This document shows, piece by piece, positions 38,912 to 50,100 of a stretch of 64,000 bases of DNA. The number at the start of each line of letters is the position of its first letter. Positions within the stretch are counted from its first letter, which is position 1. A model generated the notes under the pieces. The model was not told the origin of the DNA. It searched no databases and worked only from the letters and a program-made list of their open reading frames with translations. Source of the stretch: Tritrichomonas musculus (lineage: Eukaryota; Parabasalia; Tritrichomonadida; Tritrichomonadidae); NCBI GenBank assembly GCA_039105265.1, contig JAPFFF010000043.1:992001-1056000 (forward strand). Direction: 5' to 3'. A program made the position numbers and the translations under genes.

Positions 38912-40054
38912 TTATTGATTGCGGAAAATCACTGGCAATCTTCCACTGAATTGTTTCATGAACATTGACACTTCATTTCTTTCATTTTCGGACAAATCCA
39001 GCAATTCGAAATTTTGTTTCTCCAAGATTTCACTGATGATTGAAAAAGAGGGCCTGTTTTTTGATTCGATTGACAAGCATGCTGCGATCAATTGTTGAGC
39101 CAAAACGTTGAATGATGAAGGGATTTGGATTGCTTTTCCTAAGCAAATGTCTCTTATTTTAATATTTTGAATATCCCCGTTATTTAAAATGAAATAGGCC
39201 AAGACTCCGAACGAGTAAACGTCGATTTTTTCATCAAATTCTTCATTGTTGATGATTTCAGGAGCCATGAATTTTTGAGTTTCATCGATTGTCGTAAAGA
39301 GTATAGACACTCCAATGTCACCTATTTTAGCAATTCCATCTTTATCAATGAGAATATTTGTTGGCTTTAAGTTACGATGAATTATTCTTAAAGAATGGAT
39401 GTATTTCATTCCTTCTACGATTTGATAAAACAAGCAAGAAATTTGAACTTTATTGAGTTTCTTTGTCTTGATTGCTTTGTCTAAGTTTAGTGGACAATAT
39501 TCATACAGAATAGAAAGTGAGTTTCGATCATTGCTGTTTGATTCAATGTTGAATATCTTCAAAATATTTGGATGATTATACTTGCTTAAAATAGCACTTT
39601 CATTCTTGAAAAGTTGAACATTGTTTGGGTTGCTGATGTTAATTGTTTTCAATGCATAAATGTCCTTTTTGATAACCTTCATCACTTTGCCATTCGTGTT
39701 GAAACCGATGTCTTCGATTTTTTCATGATTTTCATCTATTTTTATGGTTTGGATTTCCCTTTGAAGTGGAGCTACTTGTTCTTTTTCTCTCTCAAAAAGT
39801 TCGTGAATTTGCTGTTGCAACTTTTTGATTTCTTTTGTTTGCGATGCTAATTGTCGCTCAAATCGTTCTGTTTGGTAATCTATTTTTTGTTCGTAGAATC
39901 TTTTTTGATTTTCTAGTTGACGTTCAAGTTCTCTTTTAATGTCATCAATTTGGAGATTCGATTGGTTTTCTGTGCTGCTTTTTTTGTCTTCTACAATGGA
40001 TGGTTGTTCTTCTAAAGAGCTGAGAGAAACTTCACTAAAATATTGGTTGAAATT
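38912..40054 (-). CDS. Coiled-coil protein kinase homologue with HRN in place of HRD, 5' end unclear
   Basis: The open frame runs from 40054 to 38912 but has no ATG in its first 80 codons. These encode an Asp/Glu/Lys/Gln-rich coiled coil (IKRELERQLENQKRFYEQK, SQTKEIKKLQQQIHEL). The kinase domain follows: GFNTNGKV loop, YALKTI (K58 counting from the TTG at 39820), helix-C E74, HRNLKPTN with N150 at the usual catalytic Asp, DIG for DFG, MAPEII, and IDVYSFGVLAYF. The rest is typical of trichomonad TKL-like kinases. The Asp-to-Asn change predicts a pseudokinase. The missing start suggests 5' truncation, a start in a separate exon, or a non-ATG start. The upstream DNA is a field of degenerate short repeats. 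Confidence 0.7.
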   Translation of the reverse strand, partial: NFNQYFSEVSLSSLEEQPSIVEDKKSSTENQSNLQIDDIKRELERQLENQKRFYEQKIDYQTERFERQLASQTKEIKKLQQQIHELFEREKEQVAPLQREIQTIKIDENHEKIEDIGFNTNGKVMKVIKKDIYALKTINISNPNNVQLFKNESAILSKYNHPNILKIFNIESNSNDRNSLSILYEYCPLNLDKAIKTKKLNKVQISCLFYQIVEGMKYIHSLRIIHRNLKPTNILIDKDGIAKIGDIGVSILFTTIDETQKFMAPEIINNEEFDEKIDVYSFGVLAYFILNNGDIQNIKIRDICLGKAIQIPSSFNVLAQQLIAACLSIESKNRPSFSIISEILEKQNFELLDLSENERNEVSMFMKQFSGRLPVIFRNQ

Positions 40055-41640
40055 TCATAAAATTTTTGCTATATAAACCAGATAAAACATTTGCTTGAAA
40101 CTTTATTAAATTTCGCTTGAGAATGATATAAAATAATGCAAAAACGTTATAAAATATTGATTCAAATGTTATGAAAATTTAGACCAAATTCCATTAAACA
40201 TATCAAAATATAAAATACTGTCATTAAAATATATTAGCATTAAATGCTATAAAAATATTGAAGATAATTTTATGAATATTTAAATAAACTACATAAATTT
40301 TATATTATAACTAGATTAAATTTCGATTAGAAAGAATTTTATTAAAGTACTCATTGAATGTAATAAATATCTTGTTTCAACCAAATAAAACATTGGTTAA
40401 AATTTGATGAAATATAATTTAAATGCTATTAAATATCCAATATAACTGTGTTAAATATATATATGTAAAATTCCATGAAAAATTGCCATAATTTTATGAA
40501 ATTTCAATGATAGAATCATCTGAAATTATTGAATAAAATTTTGTTAAATATTTGCCGAAATATAATAAAGATGTAACATTAAACGACACAAATATTTTTT
40601 TTATAAAATGCCATAAGGAAAATATTAATGTAATTCCATAAAATGAAGACTGAAATTAAATTAAAATTTAAAAAAAATTTTATTAGAGAAAGTAAGTTTG
40701 AATCAGATATAAATGCAAGTACAAACTACATTAAATGCTTTGCTAAAATTGGATAAAAACAAATTCTGAAATTTTATCAAATATTAGTAGAAAATGTCGT
40801 AAAATTATATATGAGTAATTGAATAAGAATTCGGAGTTTGAAATTAAATAAAAGTTTATTTAAAATAGGGTAAAAAAATATACGCAAAAATTTCATGAAA
40901 TATAGTAGGATAATATCATTGGTAATAAAAATAAAAATTGTATGAAAATTGCAAATCCAATTGCATTAAATAAATATTAAAATTATATATAAATATTATT
41001 TGAAATTAAATAAATAAAAGAAAAAAATGTAATAAAATGTATGTTTGAATGTAATAAAATGTATGTTTGAATGGAATAAAATGTATGTTTGAATGTAATA
41101 AAATGTATGTTTGAATGTAATAAAATGTATGTTTGAATTTCATAAAAATAGATGAAAAACTAGATAAATTTTGTTTATGAATCTGATTTAATATTCTTTG
41201 AAATATAATAAATATCGATCGAAACTACATGAATATCTTGTTTTAAATGAGATGAAAAGATTCATGAAAATTATATTAGAATTGAGAATCGAAATTGCAT
41301 TTAAAATTTGTTAGAATTTCACAAAAAAAAAATGATTGGAATGTTATTAAACATTTTGTTATAAACTGTGTAAACTATTTACTAGAATTACATTCAATAT
41401 TTGATGAAATTTGATCAAAAATTGAATGAAACTACGTAAATGTTGTTAAAAATTCCATTAATTATTAAATGAAATATAATAAACATCAATTGAAATGTAA
41501 TGAAAAATTAAAGAAATCTTATAAAATATTTGATGAAATGTAATAAAAAGTTTAATTCCAAATCCTATTAAATATAATCAAAATTTCAAAAAAAAAAAAA
41601 ATGAAGAAATTAGATAAGAATTGATAAAGAACCTCATTAT
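40055..41640. other. Field of degenerate short AT-rich repeats
   Basis: About 1.6 kb in which words such as TGAAATNTAATAAA and ATAAAATATTGA recur every 20-30 bp with heavy divergence. This looks like an old, decayed minisatellite. Only the part at 41029-41140 is still regular. It directly adjoins the ATG-less start of the kinase frame. Confidence 0.55.
41029..41140. repeat. 22-bp tandem repeat, about 5 copies
   Basis: Unit ATGTTTGAATGTAATAAAAT plus GT; unit starts at 41041, 41063, 41085, 41107 and 41129, spacing exactly 22 bp. Confidence 0.9.
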
Positions 41641-41773
41641 ACATTAATAGAAATCACATAAGCAAAATATTTTAAAAAACTGTATAAATAGTCTCATTAA
41701 AACCATTGTTCTTTTGGTTTTTAGAATATAAAAAAAATAAAACAAAAAAAATTCACCATATATGGTGAAAAAG

Positions 41774-41804
<31 letters not shown>
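41774..41804. repeat. Homopolymer A31
   Basis: Run of 31 A residues. Confidence 0.95.
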
Positions 41805-41806
<2 letters not shown>

Positions 41807-41912
41807 AAACTAACGCGCGATATAATCATAAATCATTTAATAAACTATAATCATTGAACATACATAAATGTTTTTTGTATTTTGAAATTCAATTAATAAT
41901 TAATATCATTTC

Positions 41913-41949
41913 ATGACAACTTTTTGAGCTTTGCTCAAAAAGTTGTCAT
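41913..41949. repeat. Hairpin repeat, copy 2
   Basis: ATGACAACTTTTTGAGC, loop TTT, then its exact reverse complement: a perfect 17-bp stem sharing the CTTTTTGAGC core with the other three copies. Confidence 0.92.
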
Positions 41950-42045
41950 TCTTGAGATCTATTAGGTATAATATTTCATTTGTTTTCTTCATGGAAGTTG
42001 ATTTATGTAAGTTTTGAAAAGAAATCAAATTTGAAAATAATAAAG

Positions 42046-42078
42046 GGCCACTTTTTGAGCTTCGCTCAAAAAGTGTCC
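42046..42078. repeat. Hairpin repeat, copy 3
   Basis: CACTTTTTGAGC, loop TTC, GCTCAAAAAGTG, extended by two more G-C pairs after one mismatch. Confidence 0.9.
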
Positions 42079-42168
42079 AAGCATAAGATTCATTTCGGTT
42101 ATGTAATAACTTGGTTATAGCTGGTTTTGATGTTTGAATATCTGATTTGAGGAAATTACAAGAAACGC

Positions 42169-42195
42169 CACTTTTTGAGCGAAGCTCAAAAAGTG
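42169..42195. repeat. Hairpin repeat, copy 4
   Basis: CACTTTTTGAGC, loop GAA, GCTCAAAAAGTG: a perfect 12-bp stem. Confidence 0.9.
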
Positions 42196-43201
42196 TCTAT
42201 GCTTTAGATAATAATGGCGTAATAATATATTTTTCTTTCAAGAACATTGTTCTATTTTAAGCAAGTATTCTATAAAAACAACCGATTAAAATAAATAGAA
42301 AAATAATTGAGGGTCAATTTGGTTTCTCTTGTCATAAACATTTTGCATCAAAAAGTTATTTTATTTTTTATCTTTAAGAAAAAGTTATGTTTTATTTTTT
42401 GTGCCAAGAAAAAGTTCATGATTATTTTTCACTCTATCAAATTGTTGAAACTTTTTGACCAAAAAAAATAAAAATAAAGGGATTAAATTTATAGACCTGG
42501 TCTCCAGACCGGAAACTTTTTCAGACGATAAATGGTTGAATATTTTGGAACCAAATTTCTCAAAAAAAAGAGTTTAAACAAAATGAACAAATTGAAAATA
42601 AAATAAAAAAAGAAAATATAATAATAAATTAATATGTTAATAATCAATCGATTCCTTAAAAAGTCCCAAGATCCTTCATTTACGAAATTAAAAAAAGAAT
42701 TCCGCCCAGCAAAAATATAAAAATTTGCCTGCATCTGATGATCAACTTTTTGTAAATAGCTATTAGGCAGGGATTATAGCAATCTGATTCTATGTACACA
42801 ATTATGCTTTTGAAAAAATTGAGGTCCAATTTTAAAAGCTGCAAAATATAAAATAGTTTATGAGCATGGAATAATTCCTGCACCAGTTGGTGATGTTACA
42901 TATTATTAAGAGTTCTGATATACCGTTAAAAAAATCATGGTATTAATATCGATACATTTTTAAATATATCAAATGAAGCAATTTTCAATGATAAAAGATT
43001 TAACTTCTAAATGACTAGAAGTTAAATAAATTAAAAAACACATATTGCATGACCACAATAGGCAAATAAAGATATGAAGATAAATGTGTTTTTGAAATGA
43101 ACGATTAAAGAGTGTAATCTGGTAGAGCAGTATGTGTAATTAACTGCCCAAATTACAGAGGAGCTTTAAGAAGAATAATTATCTTCTGAAAAAAAATTGT
43201 A
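42196..43201. other. Gap: no convincing gene
   Basis: AT-rich with broken short frames on both strands (for example around 42830-42910). Possibly the remains of a decayed gene, but nothing is recognisable. Confidence 0.4.
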
Positions 43202-43774
43202 AATCAATTAAAAAAATATGTTGAAACGATCTATTTGTATTTGATTAAATACTATGGATTTGGACCTATCCATTTAAATGTAAGTTCAGATACACAAAAT
43301 TTGACTTTTTTTAGTCAATCAATTGACCGCTTGAAAATCATTAAAACGTGCATACATTATTATTTTCATAGAATAGTCACAGGTGACCACAAGTAGTTAA
43401 TTTTGAAATATATTTCAGTTGGAATATGCAAAATTCTTCATAGAAATGAAAAAAAGATTGTAACACTTATATTGGATCATCATAAATTTATTATTATAGA
43501 TCTTATGCTACAAGATACTACTGTATTTATCTACAAAAACATTATTATAAATAAAAATTTTGCCAAATCAAATATTGCCACAATATATTTATTAGATATG
43601 AAAATGATTAGGCTGTATGCTCTAAACGTCATCCCAGACATAACCTCATATATTGATATCATTAAGGCCATACATATTTTTCATTATTTATTTTGGTATT
43701 TTTTGTCAATATTCCAAAAACTGGTGTGGGTTAAAAGAAGGAACCATATGACAACAGTCTGGGCATATAAATAA
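43202..43774 (+). pseudogene. Unrecognised, probably decayed coding region
   Basis: A frame open from 43403 to 43774 (123 codons, no ATG at its beginning) continues upstream in the same frame to about 43202 apart from a single stop. The sequence is rich in Ile, Leu, His and Tyr (KYYGFGPIHLNVSSDTQ; VTLILDHHKFIIIDLM). No family is recognised. The open length exceeds what I would expect in such AT-rich DNA, which is the only reason to list it. Confidence 0.3.
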
Positions 43775-44744
43775 AAATTGCTAGAAAACTCCACTTAATT
43801 ATGTACATTTGATTGTACTTTGTCATAATGCGTATCTTGAAGTGCCTCGTAGAATCAGAAGGAGTATTATATATATATAATATCAATATGATAAACATGA
43901 CTTCCAAGAATTTGGTCAATGTCCACTAGATTAGTTTTGTTCTATCTGTAAATGAGATTTGTTCTTTTAAAAGGTTGACAATAAAATTTCGAAAAAGCAA
44001 CTAGAACTTCAAAAAGATAATGACACTATATTCTTATTAATTAAAATGCATGGCTGATTTAGAATTTTAGACACTAAGAACATAAAACTCAAAGATATAA
44101 AAACATTTAAAATTACATTTATCAAAGACTCTTAGGTGATATAATTGGTGTGGTTAAGTTTGGGTAGCCATTTAAGGCCCACAATGTAGTAATTAAGTAT
44201 AGGCTGGGATTCATACCTCTCGAAGCGTGTAGGTTGGGGTGAGGTACAAATCACAGCCTTTACTTAACTATTAATGTAGCGAATACTACTCAAGTTCAAA
44301 AAATCGCAAATAAATCAAATCGATGTCTTGATGTATAATAATATTCGTGATATCATAAGAAATAAATTTTTTTTGTATTAATATATTCTTTTTGTTGATG
44401 GTTCTTTGCTTATTATAATTTTCCATTCGCAAAGTCACTATACAATCTTGCACCTAAAAAATTATGAATGATATCATAAATGAATAATTTTAAACCAAGA
44501 TATATAAAGAAATAATCTTTTTTTATTATTTTTACCTTTTATATTTATATTAAAACTATAAATTTATGATTTTATTCATTTGAATAAAAATGGTAAATAA
44601 TTTGACCTTTAATATTCTCTCTAAAATAATATATTTATTTTCTAGGCAAAGAAATGATTTTAAAAATTAATAAATTGTAAATGCATTTATCATTCTTTAA
44701 ATATTATCTTTTGCCTTTAGTATAACAATTTTTGTAGTCTTTTT
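43775..44744. other. Gap with a GC-richer block at 44155-44280
   Basis: Within AT-rich DNA, about 125 bp (GGTGTGGTTAAGTTTGGGTA ... GGTTGGGGTGAGGTAC) is much richer in G. It contains GGGATTCATACC, loosely like an RNA polymerase III B box, but I cannot fold it into a tRNA. It may be a small RNA gene, a SINE-like piece or a transposon end. Confidence 0.35.
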
Positions 44745-44826
44745 GTTAAATAGTTCGTTTAACAAATAAGTCGTTTATAAAATAGTTCGTTTATTAAATA
44801 AGTCGTTTATAAAATAGTTCGTTTAC
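44745..44826. repeat. 32-bp tandem repeat, about 2.5 copies
   Basis: AAATAGTTCGTTTA alternates with AAATAAGTCGTTTATA, giving a 32-bp period directly upstream of the MULE transposase. Confidence 0.85.
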
Positions 44827-44851
44827 ATTAATAACCATTTACTTCACTTAA

Positions 44852-47158
44852 ATGAATGTTTGGACTCCGGAATTTCTCAAAAAACTGGCTTTTCCTTCCA
44901 ATGCCGAACTATTTAATTATCTCAAAATTGAAGCACTTAAAACTGGATTTGTCCTATGCAGTCGCTCTTCTCTAATTGAACCGTATGGCCGCTTTTATTG
45001 TTCCAAAGGCCGGAAGACAGAAAAAGCAACAAATAAATGCAATTGTACTTTTTCTATTTGCTCAACTCCAGAAAATAGAGATGGGAAGTATTATTTCGTT
45101 GTAAGAATTGATTCCTCATTAAAACTTGAACACCAAAACCATCAACCAAATCCAAGACTTTATACTTATTTATTATTGTCTGATGATATAAAAACTAGAA
45201 TCCAAATGTTTCATGATGCAGGAGTTAAACCAACTCAAATTCAAAAGATTTTATTGAAAAAGAACATAGAAAACATATCCACATTACAGATTCAATCAGT
45301 CATAGAAAGAGAAACAATTGAAACATTCAACTTGGAGTAAGAAGAATTGGGACAATACATGAAATCAAAAGGTGGCATTACTCATTATTTAGATTTACCT
45401 TCAGATGATGGCAATACTACCAGAATTGCTGTGTTAACGATACATAAGGAAGAACTGGGAAATTTGGCCAACTTTGGTGATATCATTTTTGTAGATGGCA
45501 CTCACTCAGCTCTTAAAATGAAGTGGGAAATATTACCATTAACCTTGATTACCAAGGATTATAATATAACATGTGGCGGAATACTATATGCTGCAATTGT
45601 CAACGAACAAGTAATAGAATGGATGTTGCAAAAGTTAACAGGTTATGAAGAGTTTAGAAAATCAATACAAACATTCATCACTGATGAGGATCACTCTTTT
45701 AAGAGTACAATAAAAACCTGGTTAAAAGAAGTTAACAGCATTCCAAATTTAAATAATCATATCAACGTTAATCACGTACTTTGCTCTTTGCATAAAAGCA
45801 GAAACTTTGCTAAAAAGTTGCATAAGTATGGCCTCGATAAAGCAAATAGAGAAGCTGCTGAAGAACAATTTAGAATACTCTGTTACCATACAAATATTAT
45901 TTTTGCCAAAGAATCTTTTAATAAATTAATGAATAATTATGGACAACGCTTGAATCATTATTGCGAAAAGCATATCATACCTTATTCAACAAATTTCGCA
46001 AGATCATACATTTCGAACATTTCATGCTTGAATTACAACACCTCATCGCCTGCTGAATCAATGAACAGTATGCTGAAACAAGCATTGAATAGCAGAGAAA
46101 TAACATTAGTTCAAAGCAGAATAGAATTTGATAGAATATTATCAAATCATGATATTAATTGCAAAATAAAAATAAGTCGAATGAGAATTGCACCAGATTA
46201 TCCTCAATTCCAATTTTTATCTCCAGTTCTAGTAAAAAAATACAAGAGCAAATTAAATTATCAAAAAAGATAATTATTGAATCAATTGATGATAACTATC
46301 ACCACGCATATCATATAAATAATCAATCAAATTTATATGATATGCGTGGAAATATATGCTCATGCAACTTAACTGTATTTGCAGGGTTCCCATGCTGTCA
46401 TTTAATAAAATTGTATGATATCAAAAAGCTTGGTTTCCCTTTTGAATTTGAATCCCCGAGATGGATCAAGAACAATAGTACAATAAGTATTTCAAACAAG
46501 AATTCAATAAATGAAGATGATTATTTTACAGATAATCAAAACATAGAGGAAGAAGATGAAGAAGAAGAAATTAAGGAAAATATAAATGACATAGAAAACA
46601 TCCAATCAGAGACACAAAAGGGAAGATACCTTATACTTTTCCACAAAGGAAAAGAGCTTGCAAAATTGGGATGCCAAAATCAATTGATTTTTTAAAAAAA
46701 ATTGTTGCCAATTACAAAAAGCAATAAATGAAATCCTGCAAGTTTCACCAGATTCATCTATAGATCAAGCTTTATTATCTGAAAATGAGTTAGGTGACAT
46801 AGATAATGGAAATAACGTCAATTATAATGACAATGATAATGACAATGGGCAATCTTTAATTGTACGTAATGGAAATGCAAATCTCAAAGGCCGCAAGAAA
46901 CGGGGAAGAAAAGCAAAGCAAACAAATCAAGTTGACTTTACCAAACAACAAACTTGCGAAATATGTACACTTCATCATGCTACCAAAGATTGTGCATTTT
47001 ATAAAAAAAGACTTGAAATAATGAAGGCGAACAAAGAAAAATATCAAGAAGTGGAAGCACGAAGATGCTCATTATGCGGGGGCATTAATCATCAAAATCG
47101 ACAATGCGATTTGAGAAAAGAAGCAAAAGAATATTATACACAAAGAAACTTTTCATAA
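44852..47158 (+). mobile_element. Mutator-like element (MULE) transposase gene, decayed
   Basis: In order: a FAR1/WRKY-like N-terminal DNA-binding region (44852-45337), the MULE transposase core (IIFVDGTHSALKMKW with the first Asp, FITDEDHSF with the second Asp, SPAESMNSML with the Glu), a SWIM zinc finger (GNICSCNLTVFAGFPCCHLI), and a C-terminal pair of zinc-knuckle-like motifs (CEICTLHHATKDC, CSLCGGINHQNRQC) ending at 47158. The gene is broken by one in-frame TAA at 45338 and by a frame change between 46159 and 46273 that is reversed near 46700. All catalytic residues survive, so decay is recent. I could not find the terminal inverted repeats. Confidence 0.85.
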
Positions 47159-47188
47159 ATCGATTTTTATAAACATTTATATTATATA

Positions 47189-50100
47189 TTGCTGTTTATT
47201 ATTCATGTTCTTCTTTTCTTGTTCATGATTTTTCTGTTATTCTTCATCTTGTTATTATTGCTCTTCTTCTTGTTGTTCTTCATCTTCTTCATGTTGTCGT
47301 TGTTGCTCCTGTTCTTCTTCTTCATGCTGTTGTTGTTCTTCTTCATGTCGCTGTTCTTCATGTTGTTCTTCTTCATGTTGTTGTTCTTCTTTATGTCGTT
47401 GTTCTTCTTCATGTCGTTGTTGTTGTTCTTCTTCATGTCGTTGTTGTTGTTCTTCTTCATGTCGTTGTTGTTGTTCTTCTTCATGTTGTTGTTCTTCTTC
47501 ATGTTGTTGTTCTTCTTCATGTTGTTGTTCTTCTTCATGTCGTTGTTGTTGTTGTTCTTCTTCTTCTTCATGTTGTTGTTGTTCTTCTTCTTCATGTTGT
47601 TGTTCTTCTTCATGTTGTTGTTCTTCTTCATGTTGTTGTTCTTCTTCATGTTGTTGTTCTTCTTCATGTTGTTGTTCTTCTTCATGTTGTTGTTGTTGTT
47701 CTTCTTCATGTTGTTGTTGTTGTTCTTCTTCATGTTGTTGTTCTTCTTCATGTCGTTGTTCTTAATGTCGTTGTTGTTGTTCTTCTTCATGTTGTTGTTC
47801 TTCTTTATGTCGTCGTTCTTCTTCATGTCGTTGTTGTTGTTCTTCTTCTTCTTCTTCATGTTGTTGTTCTTCTTCATGTTGTTGTTGTTGTTGTTCTTCA
47901 TGTCGTTGTTGTTGTTCTTCTTCATGTTGTTATTTTTCTTCATGTTGTTTTTCTTAATGTCGTTGTTGTTGTTCTTCTTCATGTTGTTGTTCTTCTTTAT
48001 GTCGTCGTTCTTCTTCATGTCGTTGTTGTTGTTCTTCTTCTTCTTCTTCTTCATGTTGTTGTTCTTCTTCATGTTGTTATTCTTCTTCATGTTGTTGTTC
48101 TTCTTCATGTTGTTGTTCTTCTTCATGTTGTTGTTCTTCTTCATGTTGTTGTTCTTCTTCATGTTGTTGTTCTTCTTCATGTCGTTGTTGTTCTTCTTCT
48201 TCATGTTGTTGTTCTTCTTCATGTTGTTGTTCTTCTTCATGTTGTTGTTCTTCTTCATGTTGTTGTTCTTCTTCATGTTGTTGTTTTTCTTCATGTTGTT
48301 GTTCTTCTTCATGTTGTTGTTCTTCTTCATGTTGTTGTTCTTCTTCATGTCGTTGTTGTTGTTGTTGTTCTTCTTCTTCATGTTGTTGTTCTTCTTCATG
48401 TCGTTGTTCTTCTTCATGTCGTTGTTGTTGTTCTTCTTCATGTTGTTGTTGTTGTTCTTCTTCATGTTGTTGTTGTTGTCCTTCTTCATGTTGTTATTGT
48501 TCTTCTTCTTCATGTTGTTGTTCTTCTTTATGTCGTTTTCTTCTTCATGTCGTTGTTGTTGTTCTTCTTCTTCTTCTTCATGTCGTTGTTCTTCTTCATG
48601 TTATTGTTCTTCTTCATGTTGTTGTTCTTCTTCATGTTGTTGTTCTTCTTCTTCATGTTGTTGTTGTTGTTGTTCTTCATGTCGTTGTTGTTGTTCTTCT
48701 TCATGTTGTTGTTCTTCTTCATGTTGTTATTCTTCTTCATGTTGTTGTTCTTCTTCATGTCGTTGTTCTTCTTCATGTTGTTGTTCTTCTTCATGTTGTT
48801 GTTCTTCTTCATGTTGTTGTTCTTCTTCATGTTGTTGTTCTTCTTCATGTTGTTGTTCTTCTTTATGTCGTTGTTCTTCTTCATGTCGTTGTTGTTGTTC
48901 TTCTTCTTCTTCTTCATGTCGTTGTTCTTCTTCATGTTATTGTTCTTCTTCATGTCGTTGTTCTTCTTCATGTTGTTGTTCTTCTTCATGTCGTTGTTGT
49001 TGTTCTTCTTCATGTTGTTGTTCTTCTTCATGTTGTTCTTCTTCTTCATGTTGTTCTTCTTCATGTCGTTGTTGTTGTTGTTCTTCTTCTTCATGTTGTT
49101 GTTGTTCTTCTTCTTCTTCATGTTGTTGTTGTTGTTCTTCTTCATGTCATTCTTCTTCTTCTTCATGTCATTCTTCTTCTTCATGTTGTTGTTGTTGTTC
49201 TTCTTCTTCTTCTTCATGTTGTTGTTGTTGTTTTTCTTCATGTCATTCTTCTTCTTCTTCATGTCATTCTTCTTCTTCATGTTGTTGTTGTTCTTCTTCT
49301 TCTTCTTCATGTTGTTCTTCTTCATGTCGTTGTTGTTGTTGTTCTTCTTCTTCATGTTGTTGTTGTTGTTCTTCTTCTTCTTCATGTTGTTGTTGTTGTT
49401 CTTCTTCATGTCATTCTTCTTCTTCTTCATGTCATTCTTCTTCTTCATGTTGTTGTTGTTGTTCTTCTTCTTCTTCATGTTGTTGTCGTTGTTCTTCTTC
49501 ATGTCGTTGTTGTTGTTCTTCTTCTTCTTCATGTTGTTGTTGTTGTTCTTCTTCATGTCATTCTTCTTCTTCTTCATGTCATTCTTCTTCTTCATGTTGT
49601 TGTTGTTGTTCTTCTTCTTCTTCATGTTGTTCTTCTTCATGTCGTTGTTGTTCTTCTTCTTCTTCTTCATGTTGTTGTTGTTGTTCTTCTTCTTCTTCAT
49701 GTTGTTGTTGTTGTTCTTCTTCTTCTTCATGTTGTTGTTGTTGTTCTTCTTCTTCTTCATGTTGTTCTTCTTCATGTCGTTGTTGTTGTTCTTCTTCTTC
49801 TTCATGTTGTTGTTGTTGTTCTTCTTCTTCTTCATGTCGTTGTTCTTCTTCATGTTGTTGTTCTTCTTCATGTTGTTCTTCTTCATGTCGTTGTTGTTGT
49901 TCTTCTTCTTCTTCATGTTGTTGTTGTTGTTCTTCTTCTTCATGTTGTTGTTGTTCTTCTTCATGTCATTCTTCTTCTTCTTCATGTCATTCTTCTTCTT
50001 CATGTTGTTGTTGTTATTCTTCTTCTTCATGTTGTTCTTCTTCATGTCGTTGTTGTTCTTCTTCTTCTTCTTCATGTTGTTGTTGTTGTTTTTCTTCATG

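Noticed and set aside
42494-42512. Hairpin CCTGGTCT/AGACCGG
   Set aside because: A stem of about five pairs with a two-base loop is too weak and occurs once.
44155-44280. A tRNA gene
   Set aside because: Only a loose B-box-like word is present; I could not form an acceptor stem or a full cloverleaf.
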